From: Tannerella sp.
GTDB taxonomy: Bacteria; Bacteroidota; Bacteroidia; Bacteroidales; Tannerellaceae
Length of the DNA stretch: 8,131 nucleotides
Assembly (NCBI GenBank): GCA_031282485.1
Contig: JAITDQ010000326.1
Coordinates: forward strand, 1-8,131
Direction of reading: 5' to 3'
Position 1 is the first letter of the stretch, and every line of letters starts with the position of its first letter. The notes beneath the pieces are model-generated. The model searched no databases. It had not been told where the DNA came from and was given only the letters and a program-made list of their open reading frames with translations. Position numbers and translations under genes: made by a program. Shown piece by piece: positions 1 through 7,475 of the stretch.

Positions 1-31
1 TTATATATATTTTTATTGATTGTTTTTGTTT

Positions 32-119
<88 letters not shown>

Positions 120-128
120 AAATACCTG

Positions 129-167
129 ATACTGCCAAATAAGAGCGTTATTCAGCAGTATTTTTTT
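129..167 (+). terminator. Probable rightward intrinsic terminator
   Basis: An inverted repeat pairs ATACTGC (129-135) with GCAGTAT (155-161). After a 2x2 CA/CA mismatch, an inner stem pairs AATAA (138-142) with TTATT (148-152) around a GAGCG loop. Seven T residues follow at 161-167, the layout of a rho-independent terminator on the plus strand. It would end a transcript entering from the left of the window. It is less terminator-like on the minus strand, where no clean T run follows the stem. The caveat is that a likely leftward promoter (203-233) reads across the same bases, so the hairpin might instead act in that transcript. Confidence 0.55.
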
Positions 168-202
168 GTCAATATGTAGTGCTAATGTTTTCATTGCGAC
201 GG

Positions 203-233
203 CAAAGGTAAGGAATGTTTTTTAAAAAACAAT
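203..233 (-). promoter_or_regulatory. Probable leftward Bacteroidota-type promoter
   Basis: On the minus strand the sequence reads ATTG (233-230), a 19-base spacer, then TACCTTTG (210-203). The second element matches the Bacteroidota -7 consensus TAnnTTTG exactly; the first differs from the -33 TTTG by one base. Transcription would start near 196-199 and run leftward through the hairpin and the GT/CA repeat toward the window edge. An ATG at 194-192 follows almost at once, so any message starting there would be nearly leaderless. The spacer holds a perfect 16-bp palindrome (216-231). Confidence 0.5.
216..231. promoter_or_regulatory. Perfect 16-bp AT-rich palindrome
   Basis: TGTTTTTTAAAAAACA is perfectly self-complementary. 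It lies in the spacer of the predicted leftward promoter (203-233), where a bound regulator would compete with RNA polymerase. The AT-rich core could also arise by chance in this A+T-rich region, so an operator role is only a suggestion. Confidence 0.3.
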
Positions 234-272
234 AGTTTTAAGAAAAAAATGAAAAAATATTTTTTTATTCAT

Positions 273-287
273 CCGGTTTAACCGGTT
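273..287. promoter_or_regulatory. CCGGTT inverted/direct repeat, possible operator
   Basis: CCGGTT (273-278), a central T and AACCGG (280-285) form a perfect inverted repeat; CCGGTT recurs in direct orientation at 282-287. It is a GC-rich island in very AT-rich intergenic DNA, between the candidate leftward promoter and the candidate rightward promoter of the M23 peptidase gene. That placement fits a regulator binding site, but no regulator family can be named from the bases alone. Confidence 0.3.
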
Positions 288-314
288 GCTTGATTATGAA
301 ATGTTTTAAAAATA

Positions 315-346
315 TTTGCATATTTGAAAATTTATTCATTACTTTG
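315..346 (+). promoter_or_regulatory. Weak candidate promoter for the M23 peptidase gene
   Basis: TTTG (315-318), a 20-base spacer and TTACTTTG (339-346) match the Bacteroidota promoter pattern with one mismatch in the -7 element. Transcription would begin near 351, leaving a leader of about 60 bases before the ATG at 415. No stronger TAnnTTTG match was found between 211 and 414 on this strand. Confidence 0.4.
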
Positions 347-414
347 TGTTTTCAAATAAGAAACTTTCCTGCACAGTATTTGTCGGGAACGATTAGAAAC
401 AAAAGTAATTTATT

Positions 415-1470
415 ATGAAACAACTGTTTGATGGGTCTATTGCAAAAAGAGCAGGCATTGTACTGGTTGCTGTTTTTTTTGTTGCAAATGCCTATACACA
501 GGTATCTGACAACGATAATGACTTAATGCCTGCCGAGGTTAAAAGAGTCAGAGAAGAATTAAACCTTGTTGCAAGCAAAGTTAAAATAAAGGGTCAAACG
601 CTGCTGATTGATTCCGCATTACTGAAGCTGGAAATGGAAAATGAAGAGGCAATGCTGCCTGCCGACGAACTTTATGACGGGGAATGGAACAATGAGTTTG
701 TACGTGCATATTCCAACAGTCAGATTCCCGATACGTTCCGGATAGACGTGACTTCTTTCGTGAATCCTTTCAACGGCAGAGTTACCTCGCGTTTCGGCGT
801 TCGCAGACGCCGTTTTCATTACGGAACCGACATAAAATTGCAGGTCGGCGATACGGTAGTCGCTGCTTTCGACGGTAAGGTCAGAATTAAAAAAAATCAG
901 GGCAGACGGAAAGGCTATGGTAAATATATTGTGCTTCGCCATTCTAATGGCCTGGAAACGGTTTATGGACACTTGTCCGACTTTCTTGTTAACCTCGACG
1001 AAAATGTGAAAGCCGGCCAGCCTATCGGTCTTGGCGGTAATACGGGACGCTCTTTCGGCTCTCATCTGCATTTCGAATGCCGTTTTCTCGGAATGCCGAT
1101 TAATCCGGAAGAAATTGTTGATTTTGAAAACGAATGTACTTTCGATGAATCCTATCTCTTTGTAAAATCCAAATCTCAAAACTACAATTATGCTTCTTCC
1201 ATGAAAACCCAGCGCAGACAACGAATTCAGGCAACAAGACGGAAACCGGTAACAAATACCGGAAAATCAAGCTATTCAACTGCAACAGTAAAAAAATCAA
1301 GGGTTGGATCTGCATCCGATGGAAAATTACACTACCATCGCGTTAAAGACGGCGATACGCTGGGAGCAATCGCTGCCAGATACGGGACAACAGTCTCTAA
1401 ATTGTGTCAACTGAACGGCATAACTTCAACTACCAAATTGAAAATAGGTAAAGTTTTGCGTTGTTCGTAA
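415..1470 (+). CDS. Exported M23-family peptidase with C-terminal LysM domain
   Basis: A predicted peptidoglycan hydrolase of the M23 (LytM/lysostaphin-type) zinc metallopeptidase family, acting outside the inner membrane on cell-wall cross-links, or working as an activator in the NlpD/EnvC manner. The 351-residue product starts with a basic segment and a hydrophobic stretch at about 14-26, a Sec signal peptide probably cut after ANA (24-26). The M23 domain spans about 117-237. H135 and D139 (HYGTD), H186 (YGHL) and the HLH motif at 217-219 match the metal ligands and catalytic histidines, so activity is likely. A basic Ser/Thr/Lys/Arg-rich linker (about 260-305) leads to one LysM domain (about 307-349), which typically binds glycan chains. 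The start is the only good ATG, with an A-rich leader and no Shine-Dalgarno. It is followed by a separate promoter, so it need not be cotranscribed with the next gene. The domain calls are firm; the exact substrate is not known. Confidence 0.93.
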   Translation: MKQLFDGSIAKRAGIVLVAVFFVANAYTQVSDNDNDLMPAEVKRVREELNLVASKVKIKGQTLLIDSALLKLEMENEEAMLPADELYDGEWNNEFVRAYSNSQIPDTFRIDVTSFVNPFNGRVTSRFGVRRRRFHYGTDIKLQVGDTVVAAFDGKVRIKKNQGRRKGYGKYIVLRHSNGLETVYGHLSDFLVNLDENVKAGQPIGLGGNTGRSFGSHLHFECRFLGMPINPEEIVDFENECTFDESYLFVKSKSQNYNYASSMKTQRRQRIQATRRKPVTNTGKSSYSTATVKKSRVGSASDGKLHYHRVKDGDTLGAIAARYGTTVSKLCQLNGITSTTKLKIGKVLRCS

Positions 1471-1486
1471 ATTCTTTGTACTTTTG
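1455..1486 (+). promoter_or_regulatory. Strong Bacteroidota-type promoter inside the end of the M23 gene
   Basis: TTTG (1455-1458), a 20-base spacer and TACTTTTG (1479-1486) match the consensus exactly. The -33 element lies in the last codons of the upstream peptidase gene. A start near 1491 gives a leader of about 15 bases before the ATG at 1506. It would drive the run from the DUF1599 gene to folE. Confidence 0.75.
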
Positions 1487-1505
1487 CATCGTCAAAGACG
1501 AAACG

Positions 1506-2060
1506 ATGGATACCAAAGAGCAATTCGAAACAGTGATAAACGTTTGCCGCAGTCTTTTTGATAATAAATTGAAAGATTACGGCGCGTCGTGGCGTATTAT
1601 GCGCCCTGAATCTATTACCGACCAACTGTTTATAAAGGCTAAACGTATCCGTACCCTCGAAACTAAAGGCGCCGGACTGATTGACGAAGGTGTACGCGAG
1701 GAACTTATGGCAATAGTCAATTATGGAATTATCGGTTTAATACAACTGCAATTGGGCTTCTCGTACACTGTAGATATTGATAACAGGCGGGCGCTTGAAC
1801 TCTACGATTTCCACATGAACCGCACTAAAGAATTAATGTACGCCAAAAACCATGACTATGACGAAGCATGGCGCGATATGCGAATCACTTCACTTACCGA
1901 CCTGATTCTCCAGAAAATTTACCGCACAAAGCAAATTGAGACAAACAAGGGCTTGACACTCGTTTCCGAAGGTGTTGACGCCAATTATTCCGATATGATT
2001 AATTATTCATTATTTTCTCTTATAAAATATGAAATTGAAGAAAAAAACTGTCCTGATTGA
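1506..2060 (+). CDS. DUF1599 protein with two tandem copies of the domain
   Basis: A 184-residue soluble protein of the DUF1599 family (Pfam also uses the name nucleotide modification associated domain 1); no biochemical role is assigned to it here. The sequence is an internal duplication. Copy one (about 6-83) has KDYGASWR at 23-30 followed by SITDQLFIKAKRI; copy two (about 99-177) has HDYDEAWR at 116-123 followed by SLTDLILQKIYR. The Asp-Tyr and Trp-Arg pairs, the Ser-x-Thr-Asp motif and the following basic helix are kept in both, offset by 93 residues. No signal peptide or membrane segment is present. I chose the ATG at 1506 because an upstream TTG-initiated extension in the same frame (from 1461) would translate the promoter itself. 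It is the first gene of the rightward run and overlaps the next gene by 32 bases. Confidence 0.88.
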   Translation: MDTKEQFETVINVCRSLFDNKLKDYGASWRIMRPESITDQLFIKAKRIRTLETKGAGLIDEGVREELMAIVNYGIIGLIQLQLGFSYTVDIDNRRALELYDFHMNRTKELMYAKNHDYDEAWRDMRITSLTDLILQKIYRTKQIETNKGLTLVSEGVDANYSDMINYSLFSLIKYEIEEKNCPD

Positions 2061-3372
2061 AATATGCAGATTCCTGCTCGGAACGGCTCTTGTTCTCTCC
2101 GGCTTTTTTAAAGCAATTGACCCATGGGGTAGCGCCTACAAGATTGATGAATATCTCGGTGCATTTGGTTTGCGTTATCTTACCGCTTTCGATTTAAGCC
2201 TTTCATTCATCCAGATTGCTCTCGAATTTACCGTAGGGGCCTGCCTGTTGCTGGGTATTTACCGGAAACGCACTACGCTGCTGGCGCTTGTTATTATGCT
2301 GTTTATGACCCCGCTAACGCTTTATCTTGCTTTCAAAAACCCGATTTCGGATTGTGGTTGTTTCGGCGATGCATTGATAATAAGCAACTGGCAGACCTTT
2401 TTCAAAAATGTGGTTTTGCTCGCAGCTGCCGTTTATCTGTTTCAACATAAAAAATCACTCGTAAAATTGTTTTCCAGAAAGAAATACTTCATCACTTTCT
2501 TATGGATTCTTTTCTTTATAGTTGGTTTCTCGACGTATTCTTATATGAACCTGCCTGTTATTGACTTTCGACCGTATAAAATCGGAACCAATATTAAGGA
2601 AAAGATGGAAATCCCCGACGGAGCAGAGCAGTCAAAATACGAAACTACGCTCATTTATTCAAAGAATGGCGTCAGTAAGGAATTTAACATCAATAATTAC
2701 CCGAAAGATGATTCAACATGGACTTTCGTTGATTCCCGAAATCGTTTGATAAAGAAAGGCTATGTACCGCCAATCCACGATTTTACAATAACCAATAGTC
2801 ATGGAGAAGACATTACCGACGCAATACTCGACAATCCATCATACACTTTCCTTTTGATTTCAAGCAAAATAGAAAATGCAAAGGATTATAATATTCTATT
2901 AATAAACGATATATACGACTATGCACGCCTGAACGGATACGGTTTTTATGCACTGACAGCCTCTTTGAACGATGATATTAAAAAATGGAAAGAAAGCACA
3001 GCTGCAGAATACCCGTTTTGTACTACCGACGAAACTGCGCTGAAAACGATTGTCCGTTCAAACCCCGGTCTGCTGCTCATAAAAGACGGGATTATTCTCA
3101 ACAAATGGTCGAACAACAAATTGCCATCCAAACTCGACAAACCTCTCGAAGAATCCCGACTTGGACAGCAAGGCTCTAATCAAAGCCTGCAGAAAATCAT
3201 TATTACATTGCTTGTCCTGCTTATTCCGCTCGCTGTGTTGTATCTTTTAGACAAATATTATAATCGCGAGAAAAAACATGGGAAGCGACACGGAAAGAAA
3301 TCGAACCATTATCTGGATGATATAAAGAAAAAACAAGCGAAAGAACAATATAAACATATTAATCAAAAATAA
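2029..3372 (+). CDS. DoxX-family membrane protein, BT_3928-like
   Basis: A 447-residue inner-membrane protein with an N-terminal DoxX/MauE-like bundle and a long extracytoplasmic part. Hydrophobic segments lie at about 7-27, 58-78, 83-102, 125-138, 153-173 and 388-408. The first helix runs into the family signature [16 protein letters not shown] (24-39), and DCGCFGD (108-114) puts a cysteine pair (C109, C111) at the end of the third helix, as in MauE-type proteins linked to thiol redox chemistry. Residues about 245-375 look like a degenerate thioredoxin-like (TlpA-type) domain without a CxxC motif. The C-terminal tail after the last helix is rich in Lys and His. The start at 2029 lies 32 bases inside the upstream gene, in another frame; no later start would keep the first helix. 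The tpiA ATG begins one base after its stop. Family assignment is good; the function is unknown, and a role in thiol or membrane redox balance is inference. Confidence 0.85.
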   Translation: MKLKKKTVLIEICRFLLGTALVLSGFFKAIDPWGSAYKIDEYLGAFGLRYLTAFDLSLSFIQIALEFTVGACLLLGIYRKRTTLLALVIMLFMTPLTLYLAFKNPISDCGCFGDALIISNWQTFFKNVVLLAAAVYLFQHKKSLVKLFSRKKYFITFLWILFFIVGFSTYSYMNLPVIDFRPYKIGTNIKEKMEIPDGAEQSKYETTLIYSKNGVSKEFNINNYPKDDSTWTFVDSRNRLIKKGYVPPIHDFTITNSHGEDITDAILDNPSYTFLLISSKIENAKDYNILLINDIYDYARLNGYGFYALTASLNDDIKKWKESTAAEYPFCTTDETALKTIVRSNPGLLLIKDGIILNKWSNNKLPSKLDKPLEESRLGQQGSNQSLQKIIITLLVLLIPLAVLYLLDKYYNREKKHGKRHGKKSNHYLDDIKKKQAKEQYKHINQK

Positions 3373-3373
3373 A

Positions 3374-4123
3374 ATGAGAAAAAACATTGTAGCAGGGAAC
3401 TGGAAAATGAACAATACCCTGCAAGAAGGAATCAATCTCGCAAGAGAACTGCAGAAAGTACTTGAAGGCAAGACTCTGAAATGCGAAGTAATAATCTGTA
3501 CGCCGTTCATTCATCTGGCATCCGTCGCTGCCGAAGTCAAAACCATAGGCGTTGGCGCAGAGAACATTGCCGATAAATCTTCGGGTGCTTACACCGGCGA
3601 AGTCTCCGGAGCAATGATTGCATCAACCGGCGCAAAGTACGTTATCATTGGACATTCGGAACGCCGCGCATACTATGGTGAAACCAATGCTATCCTCAAA
3701 GAAAAAGTACTGCTGGCGCTTGCAAACGGACTTACCCCGATTTTCTGTGTCGGAGAAGTACTTGCCGAACGCGAAGCAGGCAAACAAAATGAAGTAGTTG
3801 GAACGCAAATTTCAGAATCACTGTTCAACCTTTCGACAGAAGATTTCGGGAAAATCATTCTCGCTTACGAACCCGTCTGGGCAATCGGTACCGGCAAAAC
3901 TGCCACATCCGGACAGGCTCAGGAAATACACGCATTCATACGCAAGACTGTTGCCGGCAAATACGGAAACTCAGTTGCCGATGCAGTATCAATCCTCTAC
4001 GGTGGCAGTTGTAACGCCGGAAACGCCGGAGAATTGTTTGCCAACCCCGATGTTGACGGTGGTCTTATCGGCGGAGCATCACTGTCAGTAGACAAATTTT
4101 TACCAATCATAGAAGCATTTTAA
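3374..4123 (+). CDS. tpiA: Triosephosphate isomerase
   Basis: Interconverts dihydroxyacetone phosphate and glyceraldehyde 3-phosphate in glycolysis and gluconeogenesis, in the cytoplasm, normally as a dimer. The 249-residue length is typical. All signature parts are visible: the N-terminal AGNWKMN with catalytic K11, the electrophilic H94 in IIGHSERR, the catalytic base E166 in [14 protein letters not shown], the flexible phosphate-gripping loop 6 (about 168-177), and YGGS (209-212) with the following GG at 233-234. The protein appears intact. It starts one base after the DoxX-family gene and ends 3 bases before the SPOR-domain gene, so it is surely part of the same transcript. Confidence 0.98.
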   Translation: MRKNIVAGNWKMNNTLQEGINLARELQKVLEGKTLKCEVIICTPFIHLASVAAEVKTIGVGAENIADKSSGAYTGEVSGAMIASTGAKYVIIGHSERRAYYGETNAILKEKVLLALANGLTPIFCVGEVLAEREAGKQNEVVGTQISESLFNLSTEDFGKIILAYEPVWAIGTGKTATSGQAQEIHAFIRKTVAGKYGNSVADAVSILYGGSCNAGNAGELFANPDVDGGLIGGASLSVDKFLPIIEAF

Positions 4124-4126
4124 GAA

Positions 4127-4606
4127 ATGTTGCGGAAAATAATTTTAACTTCCGCAGTCTGTACAGCAAGCCTTTTCACCTGTCAGGCACAGAAAAGCAT
4201 TATCGACGAACTTCAGCGTTCAACTGCAGGCGAAGGAACAGTTCGCATTGCAGTTGACGACGCTGTTTCAAAACTGCTGGGAACACCTGCCATCGAAAAC
4301 AATTTTCCCGATAACAGCGTTTCAGCTAAAGTCGACGGATTCCGGATAGTTGTCTATATGGGTAACGACCCTAAAAAATCGAAGGACGAAGCCGCTTACC
4401 GGCAAACGCAAATCTATGAAAACTTTCCGGAAATAAAAACCTATATCCGTTACGAAGCGCCTGTATGGAAAGTTTTTGCCGGCGATTTTCTTACCCGCGA
4501 ATCGGCAGTTGTTGTATTGCGCGACATGCAAAAGATGTTTTCCGAATTCGGAAAAGAGATGTATATAGTTTTTGAAAAAATAAACTTCCAATTATCAACA
4601 CAGTAA
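4127..4606 (+). CDS. Exported SPOR-domain protein
   Basis: A 159-residue exported protein with a hydrophobic N-terminal signal segment (about 4-20, ending CQAQ) and a C-terminal SPOR domain at about 68-152. SPOR domains bind denuded glycan strands of peptidoglycan, often at division sites. The domain shows the usual start, [11 protein letters not shown] (71-81), the central [20 protein letters not shown] region, then the GDF turn (119-121) and the final helix and strand. The cysteine at 19 is preceded by LFT, not a good lipobox, so I favour ordinary Sec cleavage over a lipoprotein. It lies 3 bases after tpiA and 4 bases before folE. Its metabolic neighbours say little about its role. Confidence 0.85.
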   Translation: MLRKIILTSAVCTASLFTCQAQKSIIDELQRSTAGEGTVRIAVDDAVSKLLGTPAIENNFPDNSVSAKVDGFRIVVYMGNDPKKSKDEAAYRQTQIYENFPEIKTYIRYEAPVWKVFAGDFLTRESAVVVLRDMQKMFSEFGKEMYIVFEKINFQLSTQ

Positions 4607-4610
4607 TATT

Positions 4611-5189
4611 ATGAGCCGGAAACCCGAACTGCTGAGAAGAAAAGAAAAAATTGCCGGCCATTACAGGCAAATTCTCGAATTGCTGGGCGAAGATACTACC
4701 CGCGAAGGTCTTCTTAAAACCCCGGAACGGGTGGCGGAATCGTTGCTTTTCCTGACCAAAGGTTACGGGCAAGACCCGGGCGCTATACTCTCTTCCGCAG
4801 TGTTTATCGAAGATTATAAACAGATGGTTATTGTGAAAGACATTGATTTTTTTTCGATGTGCGAACACCATTTGCTGCCGTTTTTCGGCAAGGCACACGT
4901 AGCCTACATCCCTGACAGGACAGTAGCAGGATTGAGTAAAATTCCGCGCATAGTTGACGTATTTGCCCGTCGCTTGCAGATTCAGGAACGGATGACTACT
5001 CAGATAAAGAATTGCATTCAGGAAACGCTAAACCCGCTTGGCGTAATGATAGTCATTGAAGCGCAGCACCTTTGTATGCAGATGCGGGGAGTTGAAAAAC
5101 AAAATTCCATAACTACCACTTCCGACTTTACAGGCGCCTTCAATCAGGCAAAGACGAGGGAAGAATTTATCAGTTTGATAAAGAGTTAA
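4611..5189 (+). CDS. folE: GTP cyclohydrolase I
   Basis: Converts GTP to 7,8-dihydroneopterin triphosphate with loss of formate, the first step of tetrahydrofolate synthesis and, in many bacteria, of the queuosine and other pterin routes. The 192-residue size fits type I enzymes. The zinc ligands C84 and H87 (MCEHHLLPF) and C155 ([10 protein letters not shown]) are present, as is the catalytic H153, along with GLSKIPR (107-113) and QERMTTQI (125-132), both hallmarks of the family. Because the zinc site is complete, a zinc-dependent FolE is expected rather than the FolE2 type. It is the last gene of the rightward run. Its stop overlaps the stop of the convergent DUF4834 gene and no terminator is visible beyond it. 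Confidence 0.97.
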   Translation: MSRKPELLRRKEKIAGHYRQILELLGEDTTREGLLKTPERVAESLLFLTKGYGQDPGAILSSAVFIEDYKQMVIVKDIDFFSMCEHHLLPFFGKAHVAYIPDRTVAGLSKIPRIVDVFARRLQIQERMTTQIKNCIQETLNPLGVMIVIEAQHLCMQMRGVEKQNSITTTSDFTGAFNQAKTREEFISLIKS

Positions 5190-5401
5190 TCTTTTATTTC
5201 TTCAAAATCGACATATTCGCCTTCTTCTTTCCGGATAATTTTTGGGGCGGATTGCGATTTTTCATTCTGCCGGCGGCCGGTGTTTTGTCGGTAATGTTTG
5301 CTGCGCGGCGAACTGCCGAAAAGCAGCCTGCCGACGTTGAATCCAAACAGCGCTCCAATCAGCATGATGATGATAACGATTAAAAATAATGCCTTTAACA
5401 T
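5186..5401 (-). CDS. Small DUF4834 membrane protein
   Basis: A 71-residue protein with one N-terminal hydrophobic segment (about 3-21), a short basic middle region rich in Arg, Gln and Lys, and the acidic C-terminal signature [11 protein letters not shown] (61-71) that marks the DUF4834 family of Bacteroidota. It is probably a single-pass inner-membrane protein; no function is known. It has its own consensus promoter (5427-5458) and a leader of about 20 bases. It runs convergent to folE, and the two genes share four bases (TTAA, 5186-5189) at their stops. Confidence 0.82.
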   Translation of the reverse strand: MLKALFLIVIIIMLIGALFGFNVGRLLFGSSPRSKHYRQNTGRRQNEKSQSAPKIIRKEEGEYVDFEEIKD

Positions 5402-5426
5402 TTGTATATCCGATATATTTGAGATA

Positions 5427-5458
5427 CAAAGTTAAATCAAATTTTTTATTCGCGCAAA
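5427..5458 (-). promoter_or_regulatory. Consensus promoter of the DUF4834 gene
   Basis: On the minus strand TTTG (5458-5455), a 20-base spacer and TAACTTTG (5434-5427) match the Bacteroidota promoter exactly. The predicted transcript starts near 5420, about 20 bases before the ATG at 5401-5399. Confidence 0.75.
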
Positions 5459-5484
5459 TAATTGCCTTGACATAGGAGAAGATA

Positions 5485-5516
5485 CTGTTCTAAGGGCTTA
5501 GAAAGCGCTGTTCTAA
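5485..5516. repeat. Short direct and inverted repeats in the gap between DUF4834 and tyrA genes
   Basis: CTGTTCTAA occurs at 5485-5493 and again at 5508-5516. Between them TTAGAA (5498-5503) is the inverse of TTCTAA (5488-5493), giving a 6-bp stem around GGGC. The repeats sit upstream of the DUF4834 promoter and downstream of the prephenate dehydrogenase stop. No T run follows on either strand, so this is not a convincing terminator. The rest of 5402-5607 shows no gene. Confidence 0.4.
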
Positions 5517-5607
5517 CAGACTGATGCAACTGAATGATAGAATTTATCGGGAAAAGCATCAAAGTTAAGTAATGTTCCGGGTCTTCCGTTAATTTTGTTT
5601 TAGGGTT

Positions 5608-6381
5608 TCATTTGATTTTTTCGCGTACTGATTTCAGGAATTCCCGCATTGCGTCGGTGTCGCGGTTTTCGATTATAGTGATAAGTCCGGCGAGTTCTTT
5701 GCGGATTTGAGCAAGTTGTGCAGGTGTTCGTGGATTGAAGAGGATTTCTGTGAGCAGGTAGTCGTCTTCGGATAGCAGTCCGCGAGCGATTTCGTTGTGT
5801 TTTTTGAATGTTGTTCCCGGCGCTTCCTGGTGTTTCATTACTGAAGCAAAGACGAGAGTAGAAGTGAAGGGAATGGACAGTGAATAAGCGATGGTTTCGT
5901 CGTGTTCTTCGAAAGTGTATTCGAAGATGTTCAGTTTTAGGCGACTGTAGAGGTCGCGGAAGAATATTTTCCCCATGTGGTCGGATTCGGTGATGATGAT
6001 TGCGTTTTCGGACGAGAGGCTGCCGAGGTTGGCAAACGTGGGGCCGAACATGGGGTGGGTTGATACGAATGGTCGTCCGGATTGGCGGTAGTATGTTTCC
6101 AGGCCGGTTTTTACGGATGCTATGTCGGATATGATACAGGTTTCGGGGATGTAGGGCAGGGCGGTGTTGAAGGCGTCGATTGTATATTTGACTGTGGCGG
6201 CGTTGAGCAGGATTTCGGGCTTGAAGACGCGGATGTCTTCGGGCTGTGTCATTCGGATGCAGTTGTAGATGAAGCGGAGGCGGTCGCTGTTGGGGTCGAA
6301 TATGGCGACTTCATGTTCGGTGTTCAGTATGTCTGCGAAGAAAGCGCCCATCTTGCCGGCGCCGAGTATTTGTATTTTCAT
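5608..6381 (-). CDS. tyrA: Prephenate dehydrogenase
   Basis: Oxidatively decarboxylates prephenate to 4-hydroxyphenylpyruvate, the committed step to tyrosine. The 257-residue protein opens with a Rossmann fold: GAGKMG at 7-12 and an acidic residue at the end of the second strand (FDPN, D29), which suggests NAD rather than NADP. ISDIASVKTGLETYY (84-98) and STHPMFGPT (107-115, H109) form the substrate region, and EEHDETIAYSLSIPF (158-172) begins the helical dimerisation domain. No ACT or chorismate mutase domain is attached; the mutase is instead fused to the upstream DAHP synthase. The ATG lies 3 bases after the upstream stop, so the two are cotranscribed and probably translationally coupled, and both would fall under the attenuator at 7476-7672. 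No clear terminator follows the stop at 5608. Confidence 0.93.
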   Translation of the reverse strand: MKIQILGAGKMGAFFADILNTEHEVAIFDPNSDRLRFIYNCIRMTQPEDIRVFKPEILLNAATVKYTIDAFNTALPYIPETCIISDIASVKTGLETYYRQSGRPFVSTHPMFGPTFANLGSLSSENAIIITESDHMGKIFFRDLYSRLKLNIFEYTFEEHDETIAYSLSIPFTSTLVFASVMKHQEAPGTTFKKHNEIARGLLSEDDYLLTEILFNPRTPAQLAQIRKELAGLITIIENRDTDAMREFLKSVREKIK

Positions 6382-6384
6382 GTT

Positions 6385-7452
6385 TTATTTGTTTAGGATT
6401 TCGATTTGCTGACGGATTGATTCTTCGTGGATTGCTTCGAGGATGTTGCGCATGAAGCTGGTTCCGATGCCCAATTTTTCGGCTTCTGTGATGCGGTTGG
6501 CAAGTATTTCGCTGTAGCGTGCGGTTTGGAGAACAGGCATGTTGTGTTCTTTTTTGTACTGTCCGATTTCGCGGGAGATGCGCATCCGTTTGGTGAGTGT
6601 GCCGAGCAGTTCGGCGTCGATTTCGTCAATCTGCTGCCGGAGTTGGACGAGGTTTTCGGTGGTTTGGTTTGTCTCTCTTACGATAAGCATATTGATGATG
6701 TAGGAGAGTATTTCGGGTGTTATTTGCTGTTCTTTGTCGCTCCAGGCTTCGTCGGGCGAGCAGTGTGATTCTATGATGAGTCCGTCGTATCTGAGGTCCA
6801 TTGCTTGCTGGCTGAGCGGGGCGATGAGTTCGCGCTTGCCGCCGATATGGCTTGGGTCGCAGATGAGGGGGATGTTTGGGATGCGTCGTTTGAGTTCGAT
6901 TGGAATGTGCCAGGAGGGCAGGTTTCGGTATATTTTTTTGTCGTATGTGCTGAATCCGCGGTGGATTGCTCCGATACGGCGGATGCCTTCGTTGTAGATG
7001 CGTTCTATGGCGCCGATCCAGAGTTCGAGGTCGGGATTGACGGGATTTTTCACGAGTACCGGGCCGTCGAATCCTGATATTTTCAGCGCTTCGGCTATTT
7101 CCTGGACGGCGAATGGGTTGACTGAGGTGCGTGCGCCGAGCCAGAGTATGTCGATGCCGTGTTTTACGGCTTCGAATACGTGGTTTTTGTTCGCTACTTC
7201 GGTGCCGACGTACATGCCGGTTTCTTGTTTTACGCGCTGTAGCCATGGCAGTCCGGCGACGCCTGTTCCTTCGAAGCCTCCCGGTTTGGTACGTGGTTTC
7301 CAGATTCCTGCCCGGAAGATTTTTATACCTTTCCCGGACAGTTCGCGAGCTGTTGTCATTACTTGTTTTTCTGTTTCTGCGCTGCATGGGCCGGCGATGA
7401 TGAGTGGTCGTCGGGCGCTTATTCCGGGCAGAAGGATTGATTGTAATTCCAT
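6385..7452 (-). CDS. Bifunctional DAHP synthase / chorismate mutase (type II)
   Basis: Condenses phosphoenolpyruvate and erythrose 4-phosphate to DAHP, the first step of the shikimate pathway, and rearranges chorismate to prephenate. Residues 1-262 are a type I-beta DAHP synthase barrel: AGPCS (20-24, metal ligand C23), KPRTKPGGFEGTG (52-64), CDPSHIGGKR (198-207, H202), IIESHC (226-231, E228) and D239 complete the expected metal site. Residues 266-352 form an AroQ-type helical chorismate mutase beginning LRQQIDEIDAELL, with the two Arg-Lys clusters typical of the family. There is no N-terminal regulatory domain. In the characterised Prevotella enzyme of the same order, the C-terminal mutase also mediates feedback inhibition by prephenate, so the same is likely here. 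The ATG at 7452-7450 follows an A-rich leader (AAACAAAACAAAAC pattern) and stands 23 bases after the attenuator T run. Gene names vary (aroF, aroA(Q), pheB), so I give none. Confidence 0.95.
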   Translation of the reverse strand: MELQSILLPGISARRPLIIAGPCSAETEKQVMTTARELSGKGIKIFRAGIWKPRTKPGGFEGTGVAGLPWLQRVKQETGMYVGTEVANKNHVFEAVKHGIDILWLGARTSVNPFAVQEIAEALKISGFDGPVLVKNPVNPDLELWIGAIERIYNEGIRRIGAIHRGFSTYDKKIYRNLPSWHIPIELKRRIPNIPLICDPSHIGGKRELIAPLSQQAMDLRYDGLIIESHCSPDEAWSDKEQQITPEILSYIINMLIVRETNQTTENLVQLRQQIDEIDAELLGTLTKRMRISREIGQYKKEHNMPVLQTARYSEILANRITEAEKLGIGTSFMRNILEAIHEESIRQQIEILNK

Positions 7453-7475
7453 TTTTGTTTTGTTTTGTTTATGTT

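Noticed and set aside
619..1221. A 200-codon minus-strand frame opposite the M23 peptidase gene
   Set aside because: The plus-strand frame has a signal peptide, complete M23 motifs and LysM; the antisense frame has no recognisable features.
1461..1505. TTG start that would extend the DUF1599 protein by 15 residues
   Set aside because: The extension would translate the exact consensus -7 promoter element (1479-1486), and the ATG at 1506 fits the domain start.
5560..5597. TAnnTTTG matches at 5560-5567 (minus) and 5590-5597 (plus) as promoters
   Set aside because: Neither has a TTTG at the right distance upstream, and the plus-strand one would only produce antisense RNA to tyrA.
6626..7387. 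A 253-codon minus-strand frame rich in Arg, Thr and Pro overlapping the DAHP synthase gene
   Set aside because: It is an out-of-frame shadow of the DAHP synthase/chorismate mutase gene, whose metal site and motifs are intact. The Arg/Thr/Pro-rich composition is what a shifted reading of its C-ending codons gives.
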